Source: Lytechinus pictus (Eukaryota; Echinodermata; Echinoidea; Temnopleuroida; Toxopneustidae). From it: 64,000 bases of DNA. A model generated the notes under the pieces. That model saw only the letters and a program-made list of their open reading frames with translations. It was not told where the DNA came from and ran no database searches. Shown piece after piece: positions 24,190-35,599 of this stretch. The stretch lies in the NCBI RefSeq assembly GCF_037042905.1, contig NC_087257.1, positions 28,914,001 through 28,978,000 of the forward strand, written 5' to 3'. The position numbers and the translations under genes are program-made. The stretch's first letter is position 1, and each line of letters opens with the position of its first letter.

Positions 24190-24730
24190 TGTTCAAGGAG
24201 TGGATCTTAAGAAAGTTTAGCCCTTCCCAATTATAGCTGACCAATCACAGATTACCTCTTATCAGATTTCACTAGCACTTCAACAGATCAGCCAATCATA
24301 GACATTGAGAGTGATGAGTGACTGTGATCTTCGAGGAGTGGATTTTGGACAATATAGCCTGTACAAGAGCAGACCAATGACAGATGACCTCTTATCAGAT
24401 TCCACCAGTAGCTCAACAAATCAGCCAATCATAGACCTTGATTGTGATTATAATTAATGGTGGACAATATTTAGGGATCTTCATTTAAAGGACAAAAAAA
24501 ATCCATCTTTTGAATAACCCAATCACAAGGTGCCTATTATCAACCTTTTCCCCTTTGATGACATTCCAGCCAATCATAAGTCAAGATAGTAAGGATATGG
24601 TCTTCAGGGATCTTCATTGAAGGACAGAAAGGCAGTCTTTTCAGAATTACCCAATCACAAAGCGTCTGTCATCAAACCTTTCCCAATTGATTATACTCAA
24701 GCCAATCATAATCTAATGTGTAGTCTTTTC
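24190..24730 (+). repeat. Decayed tandem copies of the BRCA1 last exon
   Basis: Directly after the stop codon, about 130-bp units recur that resemble the end of the last coding exon. They carry the landmarks GACCAATCACAGATTACC, CCTCTTATCAGATT and GATCAGCCAATCATAGAC. Two clear copies lie at about 24195-24325 and 24330-24465. A second pair of more distant units, each with GGGATCTTCATT and CAGCCAATCATAA-type motifs, lies at about 24474-24590 and 24606-24720. They would form the proximal 3' UTR. Confidence 0.85.
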
Positions 24731-25008
24731 CTGGGTTGTAATTCATTTGACTTGGTCTAGCTGCAATTCATTATGACAGTACATTATCATTTCGTTCATA
24801 TCTGTTTTATATCATGTGTAAGAATATATCTGTGTCATTACTTTAACATATATATATCTTTTAACTCTCATATTTGTTATGCAGATAATTATCTCAGTAA
24901 AATATCAATTCAAAATGATATTTCTCTTTGTAAAATATCACATTAAAACATTTTATGAATTGCATTATTTTGGAAACCATTTTGCTTTTCTTTCTTATGG
25001 ACACAAGA

Positions 25009-25014
25009 AATAAA
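25009..25014 (+). terminator. Candidate BRCA1 poly(A) signal
   Basis: AATAAA about 820 bp after the BRCA1 stop. No closer canonical hexamer was confirmed by eye. Position and strand fit, but use is unproven. Confidence 0.35.
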
Positions 25015-25693
25015 TTCAACTTGTTGCGTACTAGTACTGAAACTTGATGGTCTCTGTACTGAGCCTATGGGTAATACAAACTTCAGTAGTCAACTGAAAC
25101 CAGGGATACCCAATGGTTGAAAAACAAATTGGTATGTGATCGAGAATGGAATTTACATGTTACTTGATGTAAGTACAGTGAAATTAAGATATTGATGATC
25201 TTCAGTTGAAATCAATCAGTATTTTGGCAATAGAAAAATGACAAATGTGGTTACCCAGCTATGTGGTTAATAATAATTTATAATATATGTGCCTACTAAA
25301 TATACCATGCCAAGCGTTGTGCTAAATGTCAGCAACAAACTTACCACAATTATGTAACAATAAGCCAACAACTTTGGTGGGTGATCAGGTACCTCTTGTA
25401 CCTGGGACACCTCAAAGGTGCTTAATAAGTAAGCTGAAATCTTACATCGTCGTTTCTCAGATTCCTGACTACACCGAAAAAAAACCTGGTGTTAATTTAA
25501 CACCAGCCCGGAATCTATATATGTCCACACCAGAGAAGTGTTTAAACAACACCAGTTCGGTTTTGGTCTAACACCAGATATGTGTTTATACAACACCAAT
25601 TAGTCTTAAAACAACATTGGTTTGATTCCAAACTTGGGTTAATTATTAATACTTCTCTGGTGTGGACATATATAGATTCCAAGCTGATGTTAA

Positions 25694-27948
25694 AGGGGAA
25701 TCCAGCCTTGGCCATAAAATGTTGTGTTGGGAAGGAGGAAAATAAATTAAACAGAATGGTGAAAGTTTGAAAGAAATCGGACAAGCAATAAGAAAGTTAT
25801 AGCTGCTTTAAAATTGAGATCACTGATAGTATATAGATTTCAAATTGGCAACTGGGTAAGTACATACCTGCCAACCATTCCGATTTTGGCGGAATTATAC
25901 CGATTTTTGGACCTCCATTCCGAATTCCGAATTTTAAAACCAAAATTCCGATTTTTGGGTTACCCGGTAATCAATTTAGTGTTGAAATTATTGAAACGGC
26001 TGTATGATGCGACTAACGCATTCACGGCTGTAAGATGCGACTAACGCATAAACGACTGGAGCGCACGGCTACGCAAATACACAGTAAACGGCGCACAAAC
26101 ACTGCTAAGTGCCCAGTTCCATTGCAAATGCATGTGAAAATAACGAGCATACACGCTATTCTTCGATGTTATCGTTGACTTCCGGAAAAAAATGGCGGCT
26201 GATATCGGCTCGCGAAAGTGCCAGTTTTTAGTGAGGACATGTTTTCACAATCCACGAACATCGGAAAAACTGTGAAAATTTCACTTTTTTAGACCCCTTG
26301 TTTCCTAACTACGATGTTAAGAATCACCGATGGTGATATTTTTTATGCGAAATGTGGTGATTTAGGTAAGAAGAAATCACTTTATTTGAAGTATTGCCCA
26401 TGTCGCCGGATGATTTTGTAGTGTGGGAGTGAGTTAGAGAATGTGTAGTGTACATGTCTAGAGTGTGTTGGTGATTTCAGTGGTATATTGCTTGTCTGCT
26501 GGGCTGCGCTGAAGTAATGGCCGCACACCGACGCATGTTACTCTAACTTTTAGATCCATCCCAACGCAATTTTAACATTGATCTGTACTTTATTTTCTCA
26601 AATAATTGTCAAATTTTCGAGGAAGAAAGGAGATTTTCAACTCTTGATCTCAATTTAGCCTTCGAAGTCAAACACCAAATCTACTTGCTTCGCTTGCCTA
26701 AACTCCCGGCGCCCGCCGAGTTGCTGCGCCTCAGCCTTCCCGTCTCGCCGGCGCACCGCAAGTGCTGTGGTGGGTGCGGGTCGGGCGCATGCAGCCGTTA
26801 GTTTCAGCTCCGTTTTTATCATGGTTGAAAATCTGCTTTCTTATACCAACAAACACTTATCCATTGTAGTTTATGATAGAACCTTGTCCTCGGTCAGTAA
26901 CCCCTGTGTGGTGAAATAAGATTGTCAATGTTTGGCTTATTTCCTCTTGACTTGATGCATGATTGCATTGATGATGTAGGTTGGATAAATAGATGTTTGA
27001 TTTTTTGGCACATCAATTTTTAATAAAGTAGGGCTAACTTAAATCTAAATTTATCATAAAAAATATGCCCTGGCCCAAAATTCAATTGAATTCTTGAAAT
27101 AATTTTTTTTCTAATTGAAAAGAGAATCTGCATCAATCTTTTTCCACCAATAGAGGGCCTCACAAAAATATGCTTAAAATTAAAGTTTTTGAGAGATCTG
27201 GTGAACAAGAAAAATTATTCCTTACATATTTAGATGAAAACAAATCACACCTGAATGAAATTAGGTGGGTTTTTGTCACAAAAGTGATATTTTAAATACC
27301 TTTTCTAAATTTTTAATTGATAAATTAAGGTCGATTACATGTAGGTCATCCTCTGGTGTGGTAATGAGGGTAAATTTGCTTTAAAAGGTGTAGGGAAATG
27401 CTACTTTTACATGGTGTAAATGCAAAGAGTCCTTACCGTTGGAGCGGGCCGGACACCCGCTCGGTGCCGTCGTAGCTTTGATACTGATTTTTTATTATCA
27501 AAGGTTGGCAGGTATGTAAGTAAATTATGACAAGGGGCAAGGACAACTTTCCCATAGGCCATGTACTTTATTATCAGGGATTTGTGGTTTTCTCCTAAGT
27601 ACCCAGTCCCCTGGGGCAGTAATCTAAATATAACCCAGGTAGTATATTGTTTTATGTCCTCATGATACAAAAATATAATTTGAAAGAAAACTTTTGGGAA
27701 AAATTACATTTTAGCCATAATATGTAGTGGAGTACATGAAAGAGTAGTCCTTGCCTTACATCACTATGACATCCCATATGCGGCCAATTTGAAGTCTCCA
27801 TGAGTATAGTGATTACCAATATTTACAACTTTTAAAAATTCATAACTTTCTTGTTTTTTGTCCAATATTGTTCAAACTTTCACCTATCAACTTGTCTGAT
27901 TTTTCTTTTTCTTATAAAAACAAGTTTTTATTTGGGTTGGATTCCCCT
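25694..27948. mobile_element. Middle nested transposon, TTAA target site
   Basis: Ends AGGGGAATCC and GGATTCCCCT, each abutted by TTAA (25690-25693, 27949-27952). The terminal arms extend about 150 bp as inverted repeats (GGTGAAAGTTTGAA against TTCAAACTTTCACC). A TTAA duplication is typical of piggyBac or Kolobok families. No coding capacity seen. Confidence 0.82.
25863..27516. mobile_element. Inner nested transposon, TAAGTA target duplication
   Basis: Ends CATACCTGCCAACC and GGTTGGCAGGTATG, flanked on both sides by TAAGTA (25857-25862, 27517-27522). About 1.65 kb, with a GC-richer interior (about 26700-26800). I saw no transposase, so it is non-autonomous; the superfamily is not assigned. 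Confidence 0.82.
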
Positions 27949-28794
27949 TTAAATCAACACCAGAGTTTTTGCAGTGTAGTCTTTATAGGCAATAGATTTT
28001 CTGCTTCTGTATCATGCTTTTTCAAATGAAGGTAGATTTGACTGCTTTATTTCATTGCAGATAAGTTTGCAAGCGTGTGTCAGATGTTTCTACTGCTTGC
28101 CTTGATGGCTAGCTAAGTGGCTACAACTTGCAAGTAATATTTGAATAGGTAGGATTCATAAAAGTATATAGCCTATGTGTATGTATGTGTCCTTTGTGAC
28201 ACATGACATAGAAATACAATATTGTAATGGGAATGTATCATGATTTGTGCACAAATCTATCAGATTCAAAGTGGTAGTTGATGAGTAGAAATATTTTTAT
28301 TTCTCTTTCCTCATTTTTGAACAAAAAGTGATGTTTATAGAGTATGATGAATGGTGATATACCATATTAACTCATTTCTACATATTTTAGCCAACTTTTA
28401 TATTCCCATTTTAATCTTCTTTTTTTGTCTTATATGACTTGCAAAATCTAATATGATTAATGAAATATCATTTCTTATTTCATCTTGTTTTATTTTCCTT
28501 TTATTGCCTGAAATGAAATGATTTCTTTGTATAAATTTTTTTGTAAAATGTAAATATATATAACATGAATTGAAGAAAAACAAAGCGCCAAGCATAAATG
28601 AAATTATGCAGTTCATTTTTTTACAATAAAAATTGATTTATCAAATTATTTTGTTTTGTTTGTTCTTTCTTAAATTTACATTTGTATTGAGTCCAAAATC
28701 TTGTGAAAAGGTATAGATTCAGAGCACTCAAGATTAACCAAGACCTTAAGTATAGAGGATCTAGTTAAATCAGGTAAATATATTATGGATTGTT

Positions 28795-28974
28795 CCAGGG
28801 GCGGATCCAGGATTTTCCAAAAGGGGGGGCAAATTTTTCATAGGAAAATTTTGACAAGCCAAAAAAAAAAAAAGGGGGGGCACACCTCGGTTTCAATTAC
28901 ATTTTTTCATTACAAATTTTAATTTTGCTTCTCAAAAGGGGGGGGGGCACGTGCCCCCTGGATCCGCGCCTGGA
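28795..28974. mobile_element. MITE with CCAGGGGCGGATCCAGG ends
   Basis: 17-bp inverted ends differing at one base (CCAGGGGCGGATCCAGG against CCAGGCGCGGATCCAGG read inward). The interior has poly-G runs next to AAAATTTT and AAAAAAA. Similar G-run elements lie at 30216-31935 and 42381-42625. Confidence 0.8.
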
Positions 28975-29181
28975 ATGTTCATAATTTCTGGTAAGGCACT
29001 GGGAGAGTTCAATTGACGTGATGACTGATGAATATTGTCTGTAAATCCATCTTCAGAACTGGTGGAAGTTTTTTGCCTGGACTGCATAGCACTAAATTTG
29101 TGGGTTGTGATAAAAAAAAAAAAGGAGCAGAAAAGATCCAAGTATTTCTTCATCCATCATGAATGTAGAAATTCGTCCTGG

Positions 29182-29342
29182 TGGATGTTTCATAAAGCTG
29201 TTCGTAAGATAAGAGCGACTTTAAGAACGGCTGGTGATCCCGTTATGGTAAATTCATTGGCGATGGTTTAGCGCGTAAGAAAGGATACCAGTCGTTCTTA
29301 AAGTCGCTCTTAACTTACGAACAACTTTATGAAACGGCCCCC
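29182..29342. mobile_element. Hairpin MITE, TTTCATAAAG family, long stem
   Basis: Long, nearly perfect stem: GTTTCATAAAGCTGTTCGTA at the left; TACGAACAACTTTATGAAAC at the right. The inner arms GAGCGACTTTAAGAACG and CGTTCTTAAAGTCGCTC are complementary. This is the best-preserved member in the window. Confidence 0.88.
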
Positions 29343-30064
29343 TGTTGAGACAATTAACAAATGATATATGAACATTTAAAATATAGCTACAAGATGAATA
29401 AAAGGCACAGGCAGGGTGGATTTTCAGGATATTTTTCTGGGGGGGGGGGGGTTGAGTTCGATATAATTTAAATGAAAAGGAGGTAGTAAAGAGTAACCAG
29501 AAAAAAGGGATATAAAATTGGACGGTGGATCTTGGAAGGAGGAAACAACGTTGTCATGTCACTATCCCTCTCTTTTTATTTGGGGGGGAAATGAATTTAA
29601 CTCACTTTTTGAATATTGCCCCCGCCCTAACAAATTTCCTGGACCCATTCCTCTGTATGGATACGTGCGTTATACAAATCCTATATTATTTTTTATTGTT
29701 ATGCCTTTTAATTGACAAATTGTAACAGCACTGACTTCACATAGTACAGATTAATTTTAGTCTAACGCAGCTTTTTTTAAATCTTTTTTTGGTTTGATTT
29801 CCCGAAGGCGCCGTTTTCTGTTGTTGGTTTAGTTTTATCTTGTTTGGCTGGCTGGCCTGGAAATCAAACACGGACGATTTTTGTTTCTGTTCATCAATGA
29901 CGTAACTCCCTTAGAAACTCGGCAAAGCAGCCTTTTTTCCGCCTCGATTATCAACGCCAAGCTGGTATATGATCAATTAAATGGGAAACAATTTACGTCT
30001 GACGTTCATTAATCAGTGGCTGGCCTTCCACTTGGGGCTATTAGGTTAAAGTGTAAATAATGGC

Positions 30065-30120
30065 GGAGCGGGCATTCGAACTCACAACCTCACAATGATG
30101 AGTCAAATACTGTATCTTTG
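30065..30120 (-). repeat. Possible tRNA-derived SINE fragment
   Basis: On the minus strand GAGTTCGAATGCCCGC resembles a tRNA B box and T stem. No A box was found at the expected distance, so at most a 3' tRNA-like remnant remains. Confidence 0.3.
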
Positions 30121-30925
30121 TGGTAACGGAGATGAGGAGGATTGGGATGGTGGTGATTGAGCTTTCTGCTGACCGCGATGCAGGTCAATGGTAGAATAAG
30201 GAATTCATAAAGGGGGTCAGAGGCGTCGATCCTGGGGGGCACGGGGGCGATCGCCCCACCAATGAAAATATTGGGGGGGGGGCAAACATATCGTTTTGCC
30301 CCCCAATAATTCCGCATGTGCAAAAATAAAATAAGATTGTAATGTTACACAGAAATCAGCAAGCGACATTGAGATACACAACTCGTTCTTCATTTAAAAT
30401 CGCGTGCTCAAAAATGTCTGTTTTTCCAATTGGAATGTAAACATTTTCAGCTTCGCATGATTTCTTGAGCAAAAACCCATACTTTTCATGATTAAATAGG
30501 TGAATAGAATGTACCGTTTTCAGTTCTAAACCTCAAAAGAACTCCCGCTTCGATTTGCAATAATCTTTTGTTGGATATATATCTTGTTCTTTTATTAAAA
30601 TCGTCCATTAAACTGTCATTTTTTAAGTACAATATCAAAATTTTCAGCTCGCGCTTCGCGCTCGCATCTATTGTTCGTTTAGATACCTGTCTTAATCATT
30701 GGTACCATAAATGCTTAAATTATCAAGCTTTCAGTTAAAAATCTATCGCTCTCAGCACTCGCATCATCTGTGTAGTGAGATACGTATTCTCCTCATGAGT
30801 TACTACAATCAGTCCTAAACAAGTACCTTTTTCCTGTTTTCAGGACAGTACACTAAAAAAATTCAGCTCGCGCTTTGCGCTCGCATTAATTTGTTGGTGA
30901 GATATGTGTCTCTTTCTCATGAGTC

Positions 30926-30965
<40 letters not shown>

Positions 30966-30966
30966 C
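30926..30966. repeat. AT then AG microsatellite
   Basis: A (TA)n run passes directly into an (AG)n run. Confidence 0.95.
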
Positions 30967-31491
30967 ACGTTTGAAAGTGGCCTGAACAAAGATCTGTCTT
31001 GGCTCAACGCATTCACATTCTATAGATAATCATATCTTTTTCCTCTTTGCCTTAATTTCCTTAATTCAGCTATCTTGTTTATTATGATCTCTCTGTGCAA
31101 TGTGCAGCGTGCGCGGTCTCAGTTAGACACTCTTATTATTACGAAATATTTTTATTGTTACGAAACCTAAATCATACTCTTTTATTATTACGTAACTTAC
31201 GTCATTAATGGTCTATTACCCAAAAGCGCGCACTGCACTATACATTCATAACAGCATTTTGCGCAGCTAGCAGTGGTTACCCTAGTCCCGCTGAGATCGC
31301 GCACGCTTTAATAAAAACAACTGTCATTCAAACTTGTCACAATTCACGAATCTTCCCTGAAGAAGGTAGATGTCTACCGAAAATTTGGAGATTGAATAAA
31401 AGAACTTAACTGTTGGCACTTCAAAAACTGCATTACTCGTGAATTTGTTTCGCATTTCTGATGTCCTATATATATATATATAAAATACAAG

Positions 31492-31699
31492 GTGAATAAA
31501 ACAACCGTTGAGAGAAAAGTTGATCAAATTTTCGCCCATAGGGCTTCCTTTTTCCTGATGAAGCCCTATGGGCGAAAATTTGATCAACTTTTCTTGATCA
31601 AATTTTCGCCCATAGGGCTTCCTTTTTCCTGATGAAGCCCTATGGGCGAAAATTTGATCAACTTTTCTCTCAACGGTTGTTTTATTCACCTTGTATTTT
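31492..31699. repeat. 208-bp palindrome of two hairpins
   Basis: The outer arms AAAATACAAGGTGAATAAAA and their complement close a segment that contains two copies of a ~70-bp hairpin. Each hairpin stem carries GATCAAATTTTCGCCCATAG and GGGCTT with a CCTTTTTCCTGATG loop. The whole reads nearly the same on both strands. Confidence 0.92.
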
Positions 31700-31743
31700 G
31701 CTATATACTACCACAACCGACGCAGGACCTTCATTTTTATTCT

Positions 31744-31744
<1 letters not shown>

Positions 31745-31798
<54 letters not shown>

Positions 31799-31826
31799 AT
31801 ATATATATGTATGTATATATATATAG
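31745..31826. repeat. TA/TATG microsatellite
   Basis: (TA)n with interspersed TATG steps; short Tyr/Ile open frames here are artefacts. Confidence 0.95.
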
Positions 31827-33348
31827 GCCTATGTGTGTGCGTGTTTTTTTTGTGTGATCGAGCGCCTTTGGAACGTTGATTCATGATTTTGCCCCCCCCC
31901 CCCCCCAATCTGAAAAATGGATCGACGCCCCTGACGGGGGTACTATTATACATCGGCCTATATTGATCAATTTTTGTTTGGCAAGGCATTGTTGACATGC
32001 CAAAAAGTAGGGGGTCATTACTGAAAGATCCATGTCAGTCAATTCTCATTACCAATAGATACAAGAGGATCGCGTTCACAACTTCTATTTTTTTAATAAA
32101 AATCTGATTTTGTGGTCGTGAAAATTGGGGGTCATTGCCCCCATTCCCTCCCCCTCCCCCTCATCTGTACGTCGGTGGTTGTTTTGACCTATCCTTGTAA
32201 AGAGTTCTCCCTTATCTAATTACCCAATCTAATATAACACAGAAATTAAGAAGGAAATATCAATATTTTATTTTACTTTCTCATGTTTAATTTCCCAAAT
32301 TATATGATAATCAACTATATCAAATGAAAATGCCAGTAGTATAATATAAAATCTAAAATATTGCAAGACATGAAATAAGTGTTAATATTATAACTCAAAA
32401 CTTAATTTTTTTTATAGGCCTTGATATCACTTCAAAGTAAGAAATGCGGAAAGTGACATCCATTATCAAAGGAATTTCCGAAAGGAATATATACAATTGA
32501 AGATAAATAAATGATGAGCAATTTTCAACAATACAAATATTATCGAAATAAATTACATACAAAGTTGTAGTACCAATAACCTAATGAGATACGAGAATTG
32601 CGGTTTCTTATACTAAAGAAATCGTTTACTTTCTTTGAAAGTAGAAGTTAACAACATATTAAATACGAATAAAACAAATGTCGTTCTATGAATATCAAGA
32701 AATCAATTCATGAAGATTGAGGTTGTATATATTGAATACAAACGTGTAAAGGGATACATGATTACATCATTATGCCGACGATACTCTTACTTGAAGGGAA
32801 GAAAGGGTAGATGAAGCCCGATGAGTGACATTGTTTTGTAACTTTTTAGATAAAACACCGTCACTTCTCAAGCCTTGTGATTTACCCCTTTTGTTTATCT
32901 TTTAAGTTATTTAAGGATGCATGCATTTATTTTACACCTTTGAGAAAATTTCAAATTCATTGCAATTTTCTTTTAGATTGATAAAAAAACACATCTTAAT
33001 TCAATGAATTAAAGTAAAAGTATACATGTATAAATCTCATTCATTTTTATCCTCATTTAGGAAAATAAATAGATTCAATAGACCCACGTAAATTTGGTTT
33101 CATTGTTTAAACAATGTAATTTCTTTCTTTAAAATTCATCAGAACGATCAATCAAATCTTTAGGAATTCGATGTTCACTAAGAAAATATAAAATTTTGAA
33201 AATTATCTGTAACAATGGTGTATATTCATTCGACATTTGTAACAATAATTCTTCACTGTTCAGACTTGGGTTATTCGCTACATGCATGTATATGAAGGTA
33301 ATTTTATTTGGTGTCACTCAAATAACAAGTGGAATGCCTCTGGCCGTC

Positions 33349-34271
33349 TCACCTGCATCACGCGATTCAATATAGCAGCAGTGCTGATTTTGAAAACTAC
33401 TATAACTCGCACAAGATGTTCAGTGATACTTGGTTACTCTTATTTCCACGTTTTATGAACTAGACCAATACACTTATAGAGATATGATGGCAATTCAACA
33501 AATACCCCCCACGTGGCCAAAGTTCTTTGACCTTACATGACCTTTGACCTTGATCATGTGACCTGAAACTCGCACAGGATGTTCAGTGATACTTGATTAC
33601 TATTATGTCGAAGTTTTATGAACTAGACCAACACACTTTCAAATTTATGGCTGTAATTCAACAAATACCCCAATTTGGCCAAAGTTCATTGACCCTAAAT
33701 GACCTTTGACCCTGATCATGTGACCTGAAACTTGCACAGGATGTTCAGTAATACTTGATTACTATTATGTCCAAGTTTCATGAATCAGATCCATAAACTT
33801 TCAAAGTTATGATGGTAATTCAACAGATACCCCCAATTCGGCCAAAGTTCATTGACCCTAAATGACCTTTGACCTTGGTCATGTGACGTGAAACTCATGC
33901 AGGATGTTCAGTGATACTTGATTAAGCTTATGTATAAGTTTCATGAACTAGGTCCATATATTTTCTAAGTTATGATGACATTTCAAAAACTTAACCTTAG
34001 GTTAAGATTTTGATGTTGATTCCCCCAACATGGTCTAAGTTCATTGACCCTAAATGACCTTTGACCTTGGTCATGTGACATGAAACTCAGGCAGGATGTT
34101 CAGTAATACTTGATTAACCTTATGGCCAAGTTTCATGAACTAGGTCCATATAGTTTCTAAGTTATGCTGTCATTTCAAAAACTTAACCTCAGGTTAAGAT
34201 TTGGTGTTGACGCCGCCGTCGCCGTCGGAAAAGCGGCGCCTATAGTCTCACTCTGCTATGCAGGTGAGACA
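33349..34271 (-). mobile_element. GTCA-rich element with 13-bp TIRs, most complete copy
   Basis: Ends GTCTCACCTGCAT and ATGCAGGTGAGAC. Between them lie about five 160-190-bp units, each with GACCTTTGACCTTG, CATGTGACCTGAAACTC, CAGGATGTTCAGTGATACTT and AAGTTTCATGAACTAG-like motifs. One end includes CGCCGCCGTCGCCGTC. It is in the opposite orientation to the copies in BRCA1 introns. Confidence 0.82.
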
Positions 34272-34872
34272 AAAATTAGTACGATTGGCACCATGGTTTA
34301 TAATAGTATACAATTTTCTTATCAATGATAAATTAGTAGCAATAGTTTCATCATATATAACTTTTATGTCCTATTTTACAGAGTTCGTGTCTATTGCAAA
34401 TAACGGTGCATCGTGATTTAGAGCAATGTATAAATTCTAATTATTGCAAGCTTGGCAAGGGTGTTTCCTTATAATTCCTTATTCTATGCGTATTTATTCA
34501 AATCATCATAATAATTGATTACCGTTCTAATTTTTGTTCGACTTCTGTCAATATTGCGTCATCTTTATGTTATGTACACCATATTTTATTGAATAGTTCT
34601 GTTTGGTCAAACTTGAAGAGGGAAGTTGCAACCGCCCAAGAACTAATAACCTGAGATGATGTAGCCTCTGATATTAAAGTCAACCGCGGACGACCTCCTA
34701 TAATAAAATAATAACTAGATTAGAAGTCAGACGGGTGCGACTGATAGTGTCACATTTCCCCCCGATATATCATTAGTCAGAAAGTAGTATATATATTATA
34801 TTGAAATGTGATTAAAACTAGTCAAATATGTCTAAGACAACTACAGTTGCACCCATCTGACCCTTTAATCTG

Positions 34873-34878
34873 TTTATT
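34873..34878 (-). terminator. Candidate ABCG poly(A) signal
   Basis: AATAAA on the minus strand about 175 bp after the ABCG stop codon. Confidence 0.5.
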
Positions 34879-35052
34879 TTTAAATAGTACTTAACTATTA
34901 TGTAGATAGTATTTAATTAATTTTAACTAGTATTTAACCAGTACTTAACTGGTATTCAACTAGTATATAGTATATAGTATTTAACTTATACTAGTATATA
35001 ACTAGTGTTTATCTTGCGTAGTGTTTAAAACGTGAAATTTGCCATGTTTTCT

Positions 35053-35567
35053 TCACTTCTTTCGTCGGCAGCGGAACAGAAGGATGATATAAGATGCCAG
35101 ACGATAGCCGATGATCAGACCAAATAAACCAATGAAATCCGTTGCCAAATCGTTCTGGAAAAGATTATGAGATTGTTATCATTAGACATATGTCACTAGA
35201 ATAATTATTTATTATAGTAGATGTACATTATTTGCAGCAAAGAATCCCTTCTTATCAATTATTTTGTTTTCATTTCTATAGGGTATAACGTTTCTGTAAA
35301 CTGTTTTGATTTACAAAGGGACCTTGGTTTTTTTTTTTTTGCATAGATGTGTCAATACTAGATAGATATAACATCAATAAATGATAAACAAGCAAGTGAA
35401 AATGTACGAATACATTATTGATAATGAGAAAGAGAATTACATCGATAGCTGTGAGTACAGTCATGAAAAATTAACATCACTAATAAAAATAATGAATCAC
35501 GATACTAATGATGATGATGATGATGATGATGATGACGACGACGATGATGATGAGGATGATGATGATT

Positions 35568-35599
<32 letters not shown>

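Larger units (their letters stand above)
25472..27976. mobile_element. Outer transposon, TA target site, host of nested elements
   Basis: Left end CACCGAAAAAAAACCTGGTG at 25472; right end (reverse complement) CACTGCAAAAACTCTGGTG at 27976. Both ends are flanked by TA (25470-25471, 27977-27978), as in Tc1/mariner-type elements. The left part is itself partly palindromic (TATATATGTCCACACCAGAG at about 25517 against its complement near 25655). No transposase is left; most of its length is later insertions. Confidence 0.8.
30216..31935. mobile_element. Element with GTCAGAGGCGTCGATCC ends
   Basis: Inverted ends GTCAGAGGCGTCGATCC and GGATCGACGCCCCTGAC about 1.7 kb apart, with G/C runs just inside each end (GGGGGGGGGC; a 15-base C run). 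The interior holds AT and AG microsatellites and a large palindrome. No transposase seen. Confidence 0.7.
24731..35052. other. Intergenic region between BRCA1 and ABCG 3' ends
   Basis: The two host genes converge here. Apart from the elements listed separately, I saw no coding exon. The stretch 32040-33330 is plain AT-rich DNA with nothing recognisable. A dispersed repeat at about 29815-30030 (CAACGCCAAGCTGGTATATG) is a diverged copy of one at about 22548-22690. Short AT steps (CTAGTATATAAC-like) occupy 34880-35010. Confidence 0.6.
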
